Source of the DNA: Halichoerus grypus
Lineage: Eukaryota > Chordata > Mammalia > Carnivora > Phocidae
Length of the DNA: 64,000 nt
Reading direction: 5' to 3'
Assembly (NCBI RefSeq): GCF_964656455.1
Contig: NC_135715.1
Coordinates: forward strand, 162,966,437 to 163,030,436
The notes under the pieces were generated by a model. That model was not told the DNA's origin. It worked only from the letters and a program-made list of their open reading frames with translations, and did not search any database. A program made the position numbers and the translations under genes. Of this stretch, positions 33,500 through 44,143 are shown piece by piece (position 1 is the stretch's first letter; each line of letters begins with the position of its first letter).

Positions 33500-35072
33500 T
33501 TTTTTTTCAAATTTTATTTTATTATGTTATGTAAATCACCATACATTACATCATTAGTTTTTGATATAGTGTTCCATGATTCTTTGTTTGTGCATAACAC
33601 CCAGTGCTCCATGCAGAACGTGCCCTCTTTAATACCCATCACCAGGCTAACCCACCCCCCCACCCCCCTCCCCTCTAGAACCTTCAGTTTGTTTCTCAGA
33701 GTCCATAGTCTCTCATGGTTCGTCTCTCCCTCCAATTCCCCCACCATTCATTTTTCCCCTTCTACTATCTTCTTCTTTTTTTTTTTTTAACATATAATGT
33801 ATTGATGTAGTGAAAAGAAGGGCCATATGCACCCCAGTGTTCATAGCAGCAATGTCCGCAATAGCTAAACTGTGGAAAGAGCCGAGATGCCCTTCAACAG
33901 ATGAATGGATAAAGAAGATGTGGTCCATATATACAATGGAATATTACTCAGCCATCAGAAAAGATGAATACCCAACTTCTACATCAACATGGATGGGACT
34001 GGAGGAGATTATGCTAAGTGAAATAAGTCAAGCAGAGAAAGTCAATTATCATATGGTTTCACTTATTTGTGGAACATAAGGAATAACATGGAGGACATTA
34101 GGAGAAGGAAGAGAAAAATGGGGAGGGGGAATTGGAGGGAGAGATAAACCATGAGAGACTATGGACTCTGAGAAACAAACAGGGTTTTAGAGGGGAGGGG
34201 GGAGGGGGGATTGGTTAGCCTGGTGATGGGTATTAAGGAGGGCACGTACTGCATGGAGCACTGGGTGTTATACGAAAACAATGAATCGTGGATCACCACA
34301 TCAAAAACCAATGATGTATTGTATGGTGACTAACATAACATAATAAAATAAAAAAAAAAGAAAAACAGACTTAAATACAGAGAACATCAACTGATAGTTG
34401 CCAGAGGGAAAGTGGGGGGGGAGGGATGGTGAAATAAAGGGCATTAAGGGGTACAAACTTCCAGTTATAAAATAAGAAAGTCATGAAAATGAAAAGTACA
34501 GCATAAGGAATACAGTCAATAATATTGTAGTAACATATGGTGATAAATGGTGTCTACATTTATAGTGATGAGCACTGAGTAATGTACGGAAATGCTGAAT
34601 CACTGTTATACACCTGCAACTAATATAACATTGTATGTTAACTATACTTCAATTAAAAAAAAATCTTTATGTAAAAAAAAAACATATAATGTATTATTTG
34701 TTTCAGAGGTACAGGTCTGTGATTCAACAGTCTTACACAATTCACAGCAATCACCATAGCACATACCCTCCCCAATGTCTATCACCCACCCACCCCATCC
34801 CTCCCACCCCACCACTCCAGCAACGCTGTTTGTTTCCTGAGATTAAGAATTCCTCATATCAGTGAGATCATATGATACATGTCTTTCTCTGACTTATTTC
34901 GCTTAGCATAATACCCTCTAGTTCCATCCACATCGTTGCAAATGGCAAGATTTCATTCCTTTTGATGGCTGCATAATATTCCATGGTATATATATACCAC
35001 ATCTTCTTTATCCATTCATCTGTTGATGGACGTCTTGGGCTCTTTCCATAGTTTGGCTATTGTGGACATTGC
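33500..35072 (-). mobile_element. Outer carnivore L1 of a nested composite, minus strand, 5'-truncated
   Basis: The left arm (33500-33788) is the antisense 3' UTR (ATGATTCTTTGTTTGTGCAT, CCAGTGCTCCATGCAGAACG, ATCACCAGGCTAACCC). The right arm (34696-35072) is antisense ORF2 tail and 3' UTR start (ATTTGTTTCAGAGGTACAGG, AGCATAATACCCTCTAG, GATGGCTGCATAATATTCC). The whole is flanked by a 19-bp target-site duplication with one mismatch (ATTGCAGAATGTTCTTTTA at 33481-33499; ATTGCAGAATCTTCTTTTA at 35073-35091). A second L1 is nested inside. Confidence 0.9.
33804..34680 (+). mobile_element. Inner L1 insertion, plus strand, with a second L1 tail at its 3' end
   Basis: Nested in the outer L1 and bounded by a perfect 15-bp duplication AACATATAATGTATT (33789-33803 and 34681-34695). 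The first part (33804-34360) is sense ORF2 C-terminus (frame 33810-34079, with MEYYSAIRKDEY) and a G-rich 3' UTR ending TAACATAACATAATAAAATA and an A-run. The second part (34361-34680) is a different, older L1 3' end (ACTGATAGTTGCCAGAGGGA, ATACACCTGCAACTAATATA), then the terminal A-tail. Because only the outermost A-tail touches the duplication, both parts entered together, which looks like 3' transduction. Confidence 0.85.
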
Positions 35073-35091
35073 ATTGCAGAATCTTCTTTTA

Positions 35092-35860
35092 AAATCTCTT
35101 TTTCCTTCTGTACTCTCTCCTCCTAAAAAAGGTGCATTCTCTCTGTGTTTATTATTCTGGCTCTGGGCTGGGACCTGAATGCTGCTCTAGGGTAGGATCA
35201 TGGTCATTTGGGAAAATCACAATAAGCATTGGCCTTGCCATGGGGATTTCCTGTCTTTCCCGGTCATATTTGTACATAGTTGGTTCACCCTTGCCTATGA
35301 AAATTTCAATTTTGTTTTGCACCCTGTCACCTTCAAAATTCATCCTGTTTATTTCTAATCACTCCCTTGATTGGCCAAGGAGATTTATAATTTTGGTCCT
35401 AGATACCACCATTTCCTTCAGTTTGCAAGCACTTGCAAGTTTAAGGAGCATTTGTAGAATGGGTAGAGAGCCCTGGCCAGGCCCTCTGTGCCCCGCCCCT
35501 CCTGGGCATGGTAGCACAGGAGATGGTTTATCACACGTGCCCTCAGTCTGGCTGATGTCATGCAGTAGCAGTGAGTACACTGAAAAGTGGGATGACTGGT
35601 CATTAGGTTACCTGTTGTAGAAATGCACAACTGGTGACACGGCTCATAAAACTATATGAAGAACCCATGCTGGCTTTTCATGTGACATGGCTAGCCATAT
35701 AAGAGGCTTCCTAAGCCCTCACTCTGGAGCTTCCTGGGTCCTGACAGTTCCTTCTCCTGAACAGGCAGAATCTATTAACACCAACACATCTCCTGTGAGG
35801 GATTGAGAAGACTTGAGAAGCTGTGCTTACTGATCAGACCCTGTATCAGTATCAGAACTG
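35092..35860. other. Unique DNA holding a 162-codon frame of doubtful meaning
   Basis: A plus-strand frame of 162 codons (35132-35620) is the longest in the window. Minus-strand frames overlap it (35152-35343, 35359-35630). No domain, splice signal or family resemblance is seen on either strand, and no repeat explains the region. It could be chance or an old unrecognised pseudogene. Confidence 0.3.
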
Positions 35861-35864
35861 TAAC

Positions 35865-36350
35865 ATTTATATACAATGAAATATTACTCTGCCATAAAAA
35901 GGATGAGATTGTGCTATTTGCGACGACACGGGTGGATGGACCTAGAGTGTATTATGCTAAGCGAAATAAGTCTGACTGAGAAGGACAAACACCGTATGAT
36001 TTCACTTATCTGTAGAATCTAAAAAACAAAACAAATGAATAAGCAAACAAAAAGCAAAATCAGACCTGTAAATATACAGAATAAACTGATGGTTGTCAGA
36101 GGGAAGGGTGGAGGGAGAGGCAAAATGGATGAAGGGGAGTAGGAGATACAGGTTTCCAGTTACGGAATGAACAAGTCACAGGAATAAAAGGCACAGCATA
36201 GGAAATATAGTCAATGATATTATAACAGTGTTGTATGGTGACTGACGGTAGCTACACTTGCGGTGAGCATAGCATAACATAGAGTGGAATCAACTATCCG
36301 GTACACCGAAATCTAATATTGTGTGTCAAATATGCTCAAATAAAAAAAAA
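35865..36350 (+). mobile_element. Old L1 LINE 3' end, plus strand
   Basis: AATGAAATATTACTCTGCCA, TGGATGGACCTAGAGTG, GCTAAGCGAAATAAGTCTGA (end of ORF2), then TGATGGTTGTCAGAGGGAAG and a terminal A-run at 36341-36350. Related to the tail captured at 34361-34680 but more diverged from the carnivore-type 3' ends. Confidence 0.85.
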
Positions 36351-36499
36351 ATGTTAAACTATCAGGTGGAAGTACGTGCCTAAGTGCTTTATTCTCTACA
36401 AAGCCCCAAATCTCATCTTTTGTTAGACAAGTTCAGACTGTTAACCAAGACCAAAGTAATCATCACTATCACTTCAACATCCAAATGTTATCTTACAGA

Positions 36500-36925
36500 A
36501 TAATTCTATGCACTGTGATAGATTATATTTGTTCAAAATTCTTTTTTCCCTTCTACCCAGGCCATGGCTTCTCTATGGGCTGAGGATACTTCACTGTCCG
36601 ACTGACTTTGGGCCTGTCCATGGAACTTGCTTTGATCAGTGGAACATGTGCTGAAGTGAGTGTGTCAAGTTCAGGCTTTCACAGTCATGATAAAGTTCCA
36701 CTTGGTCTCTTGCATCACAGTCAACAGCCATGAGAGAGAACATAACCTGGATAGCCATTACACCTTCAGCTGGATCATGGAATGAGAAACTGACTTGAGC
36801 TCATGTGTCGCCAAGTTCAGCTGAGCCACGGCTGATTCCAAACTCCACCAGGTAGAAATAAATGTTGTACACTGCTAAAATCATAGGATTGTTTGTTATG
36901 CAGCACTATTACAGCAAGACCTGAG
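36500..36925 (+). mobile_element. LTR-like mammalian repeat relic, plus strand
   Basis: GGAACTTGCTTTGATCAGTG, GAACATGTGCTGAAGTGAGT and the right-end phrase GATTGTTTGTTATGCAGCAC with TATTACAGCAAGACCTGA recall a known MaLR/ERVL-type LTR. An AATAAA lies at 36858-36863. The subfamily is not assigned. Confidence 0.5.
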
Positions 36926-36929
36926 TATC

Positions 36930-38220
36930 CGTTTCTACATGTCCATATTACCTCTTATTTTTCTCAAAATAGGTGCAGGAGGAATAGTTTTACAGAGGAA
37001 GCAACTGAAACTCAGAAAGCTTTTGAGACTCATCAAATATTATGAAACTTGCCATTTTGGAAGGCCCGAGTTAAGCCTAGATGTACTGATGCCAATAGCA
37101 GTTCTCTTCCCATTTCATATAGACTCAAACCTGTCCCTCTCTATGGGAAGGCTCTAACCCATCAAGAACCATTTTTTTTCTTCCAGTCTTCCAGCTAACT
37201 AAGCACCTACCTAATAGCCATGTGGTTATGAGGTAGGAAGATTCTCTGATATAAAAATAACGATTCAATTTAGTTAAATTTTATAGGAAAACATGCTAGA
37301 GAAGTGTTATAAATTATTGACTATTTCCCATCTCGATTCTCACAGTGCACTGCATTTTTCTTCATTTTCTTTTGTAGTTGTCGTTAGAAAGGGAAGGATT
37401 AGCTTTTCAACTGCTGCCTGGGAAACTCTATTCCTAGTCCTTTTCTTAAATCTATTCACTGGACAATTGCATCTCCCTGCTGGGCACCGGGCAGCATTAC
37501 AAGGTTCCTGGGCTGTAGCAGCTGCGGTCAATTCTTAGCAAAGATCAACTGGGTACCTACTGGCCTGAGTCCAGGTGTCCAACCGACCACGTTAAATAGC
37601 TACCCAGGCAGGGATGGTATAAACACAATGCCATATCCTCAAGATGTGTCTTACTATTATAGCTATTGACATGTATTAAGCATTAGCATGCCCAAGTGCT
37701 TAATGCATGTTAATAACAGACTACCCACATACATGTGATTCAGTTTGGCTGGCATGTACCCCTTTTCTCCTTCCCTGCCATTTTATCCACACAAGTTTTC
37801 TGGGTCTGCTGAACCTGACTTCAGCTCCAAAGTAGGAGATGGAGAAGGACTCCAAAGGACTCTACTTTGGAGTAGAGTTAAAGGATGAGACACGCAACCC
37901 TTTGCACCCATAGGTGACGGTGAACTGGAGAGAATGGGGTCACTGCACTTTGGGAAATGGAATCAGAAATCTGTTCAGTGAATTGGAGTGATTGGACCCA
38001 AATGAAACAAAAGGCAGGCAAGGCAGTGTCCCAGAGTCTGGGCAGCAGGCGAGGAAGGCAAACAGAAGGTACGGGAGAACCAAATGTTGTGTGCTTCAGG
38101 CATTACGGGAAACAGGGAGGATAGGGTCAGCAATACTGACCCGCAGAGCAAGAAGAGTAGACCCTGCGAATTCTGTCCTCCACTGACAACCTCTGAGCAG
38201 AATCCCATTCCACAGCCAAA
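36930..38220. other. Mostly unique DNA with MIR-like fragments
   Basis: MIR/L2-like wording occurs at 36985-37060 (TTACAGAGGAAGCAACTGAA) and 37655-37725 (GACATGTATTAAGCATTAGC). Frames at 37293-37538 and 37975-38208 have no recognised domain. Confidence 0.4.
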
Positions 38221-38224
38221 AATT

Positions 38225-38340
38225 TCCTTTTTAAAAATTTAACAATTATTTGTTGAGCTCTTTGTCCATTCCAGGCCCAGTGCTGAGCAATATTTGCATA
38301 TGATGGTGACCAAACAGACAAGACATTTTCATAATTGCTT
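38225..38340 (-). mobile_element. L2 LINE fragment, minus strand
   Basis: AACAATTATTTGTTGAGCTC, CCAGGCCCAGTGCTGAGCAA and GGTGACCAAACAGACAAGAC are the antisense L2 3' end. Confidence 0.75.
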
Positions 38341-38418
38341 GATTGGATATTAAAGGGTTGGGAAGAAAATTCTCACGAAAGTACCAATACAGTTTAGTAT
38401 TCAAAATACCTTTAAAGA

Positions 38419-38602
38419 GGGGCGCCTGGGTGGCATATTCTGACTCTTGGTTTCAGCTCTGGTCTTGATCTGGGGTCATGATTTCGGGTCATGATCTTGG
38501 CTCGTGGGATCGAGCCCCAAGTCAAAGTCTGCTTAAGACTCTTTCTCCCTCTGCCCCCTACCCCTGCATGTGCTCTCTCTCTAAAATAAATAAATCTTTA
38601 AA
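38419..38602 (+). mobile_element. CAN-SINE with internal rearrangement, plus strand
   Basis: GGGCGCCTGGGTGGCATATT head and AAATAAATAAATC tail. Target-site duplication AAAATACCTTTAAAGA at 38403-38418 and 38603-38618. The A-box side is altered (CAGT...TTAAGC is missing) and GGGTCATGAT is duplicated at about 38473-38494, so its internal promoter is probably damaged. Confidence 0.95.
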
Positions 38603-38824
38603 AAAATACCTTTAAAGAAATATTAACATGAACTATCTGATTCACCAAGAGATATAAACCCCAAATCTATGAAATGCTGGGCTCAGAACAAGAAAAAGTG
38701 GGCTTCAGGAAGAGTAGCAGGGAGCTAGGTCCCTTGTGATCATCACTGGAATGAGTCACCAAAGAGGCAGGTATGTCCGTTTGTCAATTAGAATAGTCTC
38801 ACCTCTTTCAGATGGTATCTGAGG

Positions 38825-39005
38825 ATGGCCTTCCCAAATTTTAGGGTGCATCAGAATCACCTGGAGGGCTTGTTAAAGCACACCCCCTCCTCTTCAGATT
38901 CAATTCAGATTCAACAGGTCTGGGGTTGGGCCTGAAAATTTGCATCTCTTAACAAGTTCCCAGGTGATGCTGCTGGTCTTGAGATCACACTTTCTGAGCC
39001 ACTGA
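38825..39005 (+). mobile_element. MER5A nonautonomous hAT transposon
   Basis: AGGGTGCATCAGAATCACCT, GGTCTGGGGTTGGGCCTGAA, AACAAGTTCCCAGGTGATGC and the right end CACACTTTCTGAGCCACTGA give an almost complete MER5A. Its ends share the terminal repeat type of the autonomous relic at 3443-5136. Confidence 0.9.
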
Positions 39006-39565
39006 TTTGAATGGTGTTTCCTAAATTCTCCTATTGGTGAGAATCACCTATAAATGTAGATTTGGGTCTCTCTTCCTTTGTTTCTGCTGTAAAGTGGAGT
39101 CCCTTTGGGTCCACAGCTTTCATTCCCCCCTTTGGAGTTGAAGCCAGGCCCAGCAGCCCTGGAGTAGTGACGTGGATAGAATGATGGAGAGGGAGAAGCT
39201 GTTTAAATATTCAATTTTCTAGGCCCTTCCTCTGCATGTTTGTATATAGCAGAACTGGGGAGGGATCCGGAAACTGGCATTATTCTCATATACATCAAGA
39301 GACACTCACGATCAGGTAAACCTAGGAAACAGTACTAGATAAATTGTTTCCGTCCTATGATTTTATGAAGACTGTGAGTTAACATAGTGTGATAGAGAGA
39401 AATTCAGGTTCCACTGTGTTTAGCAACTTAGGTGAAGTATAAAGATAAATGGATGTGGAGTCAGAGACCTGGATGATATTTGACATTCCTACACTTTGTG
39501 ACTATGGGCAAATCTGTAAATATGAGGGTTATGTGTAAAATACAGCATTATCTGCAAAAGTAGGC
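39006..39565. other. Unique DNA, nothing recognised
   Basis: Single-copy-looking sequence between MER5A and an L2 fragment; a weak second MER5-like phrase occurs at 39032-39056. Confidence 0.4.
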
Positions 39566-39574
39566 CAATAACAC

Positions 39575-40080
39575 CCATTTATTCCTTTGGCTTCTACCAT
39601 GGGTCAGGCGGTTACCGAAGTGAGCGAAGACAGATACGGTCCCCACCTCCACAGAGCACACACGATACAGACAAGCAGAACGTGACATTAGTGGGAACAA
39701 TGAGGTGTGATGAGGTGAGCCACCTTTGATCAAAGGATTTCTGTAGCATATGAGGAGATAATATGGAAATGTTGGGATTAGAAATCTCACTAGCCATAAA
39801 GGAATTGACTTCATCATCATCCTCATTACTAGCAGGGGGAGAGTTCTGATAACGGTTGCGGAGGGATAAGAAAAGGGGAGCAGAAAATGGACAGCCTAAC
39901 TGGGAAGTGTTGACAAAATAAGCAAATGGCCAAGAGGAGAGGAGGCAGGGAGTCTAGCATGGTAGAAACCAGGAGAGGGCAGAGTTTTACAGACTTTGAG
40001 GGCAGGATGGTCAGTAGTTCCAAAGGCTGCAGAGAGAACAAGGACAGTAAGAACTGAGAAATGGCATCTGGGAGGCAGAG
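39575..40080 (-). mobile_element. Probable L2 LINE fragments, minus strand
   Basis: ACGGTCCCCACCTCCACAGA and ACACACGATACAGACAAGCA fit the antisense L2 3' region; text to about 40080 (GAGAGGAGGCAGGGAGTCTA, AGAGGGCAGAGTTTTACAGA) may be its continuation. The second half is uncertain. Confidence 0.45.
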
Positions 40081-40648
40081 CTGGCCCACTGGTGACTCGG
40101 GGGAGGTAGGCAGATGGTACAACGAAGCATGTTATTTTCCATTCGTTTTATTGAGCAGGACACTGAGCAACAGAGAAATACCCCCAGGTAAGTCATTTGC
40201 AGAAATCAGACCAAAACGCTCTGCCTTCCCAAAGGTCAAGTTATGTCATTGCAGATTAGAGTCCCAGTCACTCGTCTGCAGTCTCCACCACTGGTACCCA
40301 TGCCAGCCCGAGCAATCCTAGGGGACCACACAGGCAAAATGACTCTTTTTGGAGGGAGTTTCTTGCATGCCTGGTGGCTTCTTTCAGTGCAGAGTCGGCA
40401 GGCTGACTCCCTTCGTTATGCATCTGTAAGGTACTTTGAGGTTTAGGAGGCTGGCACACTATAAATTGTTGTATCATTAATAATAAATAAAGCTCTGCAA
40501 GAAACCTGCATTGCAGACATGAGCTACAGTGAACAAGAGATCCACCATGGGGTGAATTTCATAGGAAGTAGTAAAAAAGATGACTTCTTGGGGGCAGGGG
40601 TGAGAAGGAAGAGTTAAACAGCGAACATGTGTTGTTACTGACATTTCC

Positions 40649-40680
<32 letters not shown>

Positions 40681-42091
40681 GTTTTAAGGTATTGGGAGAA
40701 AAACCTGTCTCTGGGCTGGCTCTTCTAATTCTACAGGGCTGTTCACAAACCTGAGGCATAAGCACTGAAAAAATCTGACGCCAACAAAATGTAGATGAAC
40801 TCCGGGAACAGACACAAGGCCACAGTGGCAGATCAAAGGGAGGCCGCTGGGGAAGCTAAGGATGATGAGGCATTTCCATAATGAATTTTGTGAGTAAGCA
40901 ACTCACTTTAAAATCGCTCCTTTTGATCTGTTAAGAAGGTGTTTTCTGTAATCAGGAAAAGGTTTACTTGGCAGGGGAAGAAAAGAGAGAGAAAGAGGAA
41001 GCCAGAGAGACAGTTTTCGATCTGGTTTGAAACAATTTTCTTTGCTCTCTCTGGGGTTTAGATCCTTCTCCTAGATCCTTCCCTTCTCTGATTCCTTCCA
41101 CCTTCCCAGAAAAGCGAACTTAATTTTCATTAACTATTTGGGGGTTTAATGGTGGAGGAAGTGGAGGGAGAGCAGATGGAAAAGGGATAAACTCAAAGAT
41201 GCCTTGCTTTGTAAAGTGAATTATGGTTTTAAGCCAGCTGAAACTACAGCAACCACAATCGCTGATACAATGTGAAAACAGAGATTAAGTGTGTGAAGAA
41301 AAAAAGCAAATCTCTGCCCACGTAACTGATGAGGCTTCCTGGTTTTTAAGGATTTCTGGGCATTGCTAGGTATGCCCCCTCTCCTTCATTTCAGATGCCC
41401 TTACTGCATTGTTTCAGACAATTCAGGATTCAGGAAAGCTGAATGTTCTTTCCACTGGGGAGGGAGGGTGAGGGTCTCTGCTCCATTAAATTTGAGTGTG
41501 TGCATAAGCCTTTTGTACCACCGATGCGTGTAACCAAGACCCGCTATGCTGAGTGCCTGGTCAAGTCTTTCTCTTTTCTTTTTTTTCTCCAATCTTTCTC
41601 TCTCCCCGTCCCTCTTTCCCTTCCTCTCTCTCTCACTATCTCCAGGGACCTTGGGGGTAGTGGCTTTGGCAATAACCGCTTTTGTCCCCAAACTGTGACC
41701 ACGCAATGTGACATTAGCCATCTATGTCCCCTTATCTACTTCTATTCAGATTCTTAGTATGCAAGGACCAGATGGCCCCTGGGAGGTGGGGCCTACAGGT
41801 TGCATCCTACTTCCAGAATGACCAGGTCTGGGGACAGCAGATGGGAAAGAAGCGTGAGCTCAGAACCAGCTGCTAGCGGTATGCTCATGTCATGTCAACA
41901 CAAAAGACCTCATCCCTTACTTCTCCCAGAAAAATCTTTTAGGGGAAGCCCTAAGAATGTTAAAAAGTTGCTTTGACAAAACAAAAATCCCTTTCTATCC
42001 TCACAGGATTTGGGTAAAGAACACAGGAGTCTGTAAAGTTCCAAGAACAAACCAACCAACCACACACCCTGCCCTTTGGTTGTGGTGGCAG
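40081..42091. other. Unique DNA upstream of the candidate exon
   Basis: No repeat except an A/AT tract at 40649-40681. If the exon at 42092 is internal, this is intron. If its first ATG (42136) is the start, the promoter should lie here. I see no convincing TATA box or CpG island. CT-rich stretches at 41570-41640 are low complexity. Confidence 0.4.
40649..40681. repeat. A-run plus (AT)n microsatellite
   Basis: Seventeen A residues run directly into an (AT)n tract. No SINE body accompanies it. Confidence 0.9.
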
Positions 42092-42369
42092 GTGCCACAG
42101 AGCAAATCCAAGGACGACAACAGCTGGAGCAGATCATGTCTCTGGGTAACCCCCTCCCTGAGTGCCCTTATTTCAGGGGAAACTCCTCAGACAACAGACA
42201 CTTTGAAGTCCCCATGACTTACTCCCAACTCTTCGATGCCTTTCCCAAGAAATTTGCTCAGCTCCCCATTCCCAGGGACAACCACACCTTTGAGGGTTTT
42301 CCTAAAAGGTATTCAGCAAAGAACCTGGACATGGTGGACACTGAGATATTTGTCGATGGGATGCTAATG
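42092..42369 (+). CDS. Candidate protein-coding exon of an unidentified gene
   Basis: This is the most gene-like segment of the window. An AG acceptor (GGTGGCAG, ending 42091; weak polypyrimidine tract) opens a frame that stays open to a consensus donor, ATG|GTAAGA, at 42369/42370. About 92 codons are read in one frame, entered after one base of a codon and left between codons. The frame has a stop at 42034, so it must be spliced in at 42091 or start at ATG 42136, which has a purine at -3. The peptide is polar and aromatic, with motifs SSDNRHFEVP, SQLFDAFPKKF, and FEGFPKRYSAKNLD. No signal peptide, membrane segment or zinc motif is visible. The style recalls small axonemal or testis-expressed proteins, but I cannot name the family, and partner exons were not found within the window. 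A CAN-SINE and antisense L1 follow downstream. Confidence 0.5.
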
Positions 42370-42378
42370 GTAAGACCA
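42370..42378 (+). other. Consensus 5' splice donor of the candidate exon
   Basis: The sequence GTAAGACCA directly follows the open frame at codon boundary ATG|GTAAGA, close to the vertebrate donor consensus. The frame runs only ten more codons before a stop, which supports a real exon edge at this point. Confidence 0.5.
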
Positions 42379-42521
42379 CAAAACAAATTTCAACTTGGAT
42401 AATTTTCTTTCGAAGAACTTAAAAATAAAACATCTAACAAATCATAGAAAAAGTGTCTCGAATTGATGACAATGGCCTGATTTTAGCATCCCTGCCCTAA
42501 ATATTGGATTTTCTGGCTTTT

Positions 42522-42725
42522 TATAAAAATTTGTTTTTAAAGATTTATTTAATTATTTGGGGGGGGGGCGTGGGAGGAGGGACAGAATCAGAAGAGAGAG
42601 AGAACCTCAAGCAGACTTCCTGCTGAGTGCAGAGCCTGATACAGAGTTCGATCTCATGAGCCTGAGATCATGACCTGAGCCTTAATGGAGTCCAATGCTT
42701 AACTGGCCGAGCCACCCAGGTGCCA
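42522..42725 (-). mobile_element. CAN-SINE, minus strand
   Basis: AAAGATTTATTTAATTATTT tail complement, a G-run, and GAGCCACCCAGGTGCC head complement. Target-site duplication TGGATTTTCTGGCTTTT (42505-42521) against TGGATTTTCTAGCTTTT (42726-42742), one mismatch in 17. Confidence 0.96.
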
Positions 42726-42744
42726 TGGATTTTCTAGCTTTTAA

Positions 42745-43800
42745 ACATTTTAAAAATAATTTTGCAGAAAATTTCAAACACATACAAAGTAAATAAAATC
42801 AAATATGGAACCTCTGTATACCCATTACCCTGCTTTAACAGTCATCAACATTCTCCTCTTCTTGTTCTATTGGTACCTCTACCTACTCCTTACTCCTCAC
42901 TTGATTATTATTTCTATTTATGATTTTGCTAAAATGAATGTACCCTAAAATGCATGAATCTTAAATGCACAAGTTTAAAAAATGGATATACCCATGCAAC
43001 TCTTTTCCCTATTTAAATACCACATTTTCATCTCTCCAGAAAGTTCCTTCATGACACTACGAAGTCATCTTAGACAGTTTTGCCTGTCTTAAAAGACATT
43101 TCTGCCTGTTTTAGAACATCATGTAAACAGGATCATATAATGTATATTTTTTGTGTCCTTTTTCTTCATGTTGCATGATGTCTACGATATTCGCCCATAT
43201 GCTTGCATGTATATGCAGTTCTTTACTTTGCTGAGTAGTATTTCATTGTATGACTATACCGCAGTTTGTTTATCCATTCATCTCTTGATGGACACTTGGA
43301 CTGTTTTCAGTTGTGAGCTATTGTGGAAAAAGCTGCAATAAACTCACTTGTACATGTCTTTGGTGGACATTTGTTTTAATTTCAGACAAATGATGAGCAA
43401 TGGAACTGTAGAGTCAAAGAATAGGTGTACATATAACTTTATAAAAAAACTACCAGTTTTCCGAAATGGTTATATGACATTACGTTCCCACCAGCAGTGT
43501 AGGAGAGTTCTGACTGCTCCATATCCTGTTTACATTTGGTATTTGCCCACCTTTTTAATTTCAGCCATTGTGGTGGGTCTGTAGTAGTATCTCATTGTGG
43601 TTTTAATTGCTTTTCCTCTCTGGCTAATGATGATGAATATTTTTTATGTGCTTATGATTATTTGTATCTCTTTGTTTATGAAGTGACTGTCGTCTGCCCA
43701 TTTTAAAAATTGGATTCTTTGAATATTCTGCATATAGGCTCTTTGTCAAGAGGTCCATTTCTGGATTCTCCGTTTTGATGTATGCGTTTTTAAGAGCAAG
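42745..43800 (-). mobile_element. Old L1 LINE, minus strand
   Basis: Antisense L1 3' region: CTGTATACCCATTACCCTGC, AGTAGTATTTCATTGTATGA, TTTATCCATTCATCTCTTGA, CACCAGCAGTGTAGGAGAGT and TCTCATTGTGGTTTTAATTG. Frames at 43153-43584 are reverse readings of the relic. Confidence 0.8.
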
Positions 43801-44093
43801 AAGGTTGTGAAAAAATACGTGTGTTAGATAAATAAACTTTATTCAAAGATGAGTTACAATGCTGTTAGTTGAGTTCAATGCTAATGGATCAATAATATAT
43901 ATTAAACAATTTGTCTTTAAACAGAAACCCACATAAAGCAAAGTTATGTATTGATTGGTTGATGAGAAGGTTTTGAGCAAAGGCTCATTGGCACCAACTG
44001 TATTTCTCCTAGGAGCAATGATTCCGTATTTGTTAATTTAGTGTTCATGGCTACTTTACCGAACATAATTACTATGAATAACAAGAATCTACT

Positions 44094-44143
44094 ATACATA
44101 TATATATGGAATATATACTATATATATATATATATATATATAG
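44094..44143. repeat. (AT)n microsatellite with palindromic arms
   Basis: ATATAT tract interrupted by GGAATATATAC, able to fold on itself. Length is likely variable. Confidence 0.92.

Noticed and set aside
33810..34079. 89-codon plus-strand frame with an IYTMEYYSAIRKDEY segment
   Set aside because: Typical L1 ORF2 C-terminus in a 5'-truncated insertion, not a host gene.
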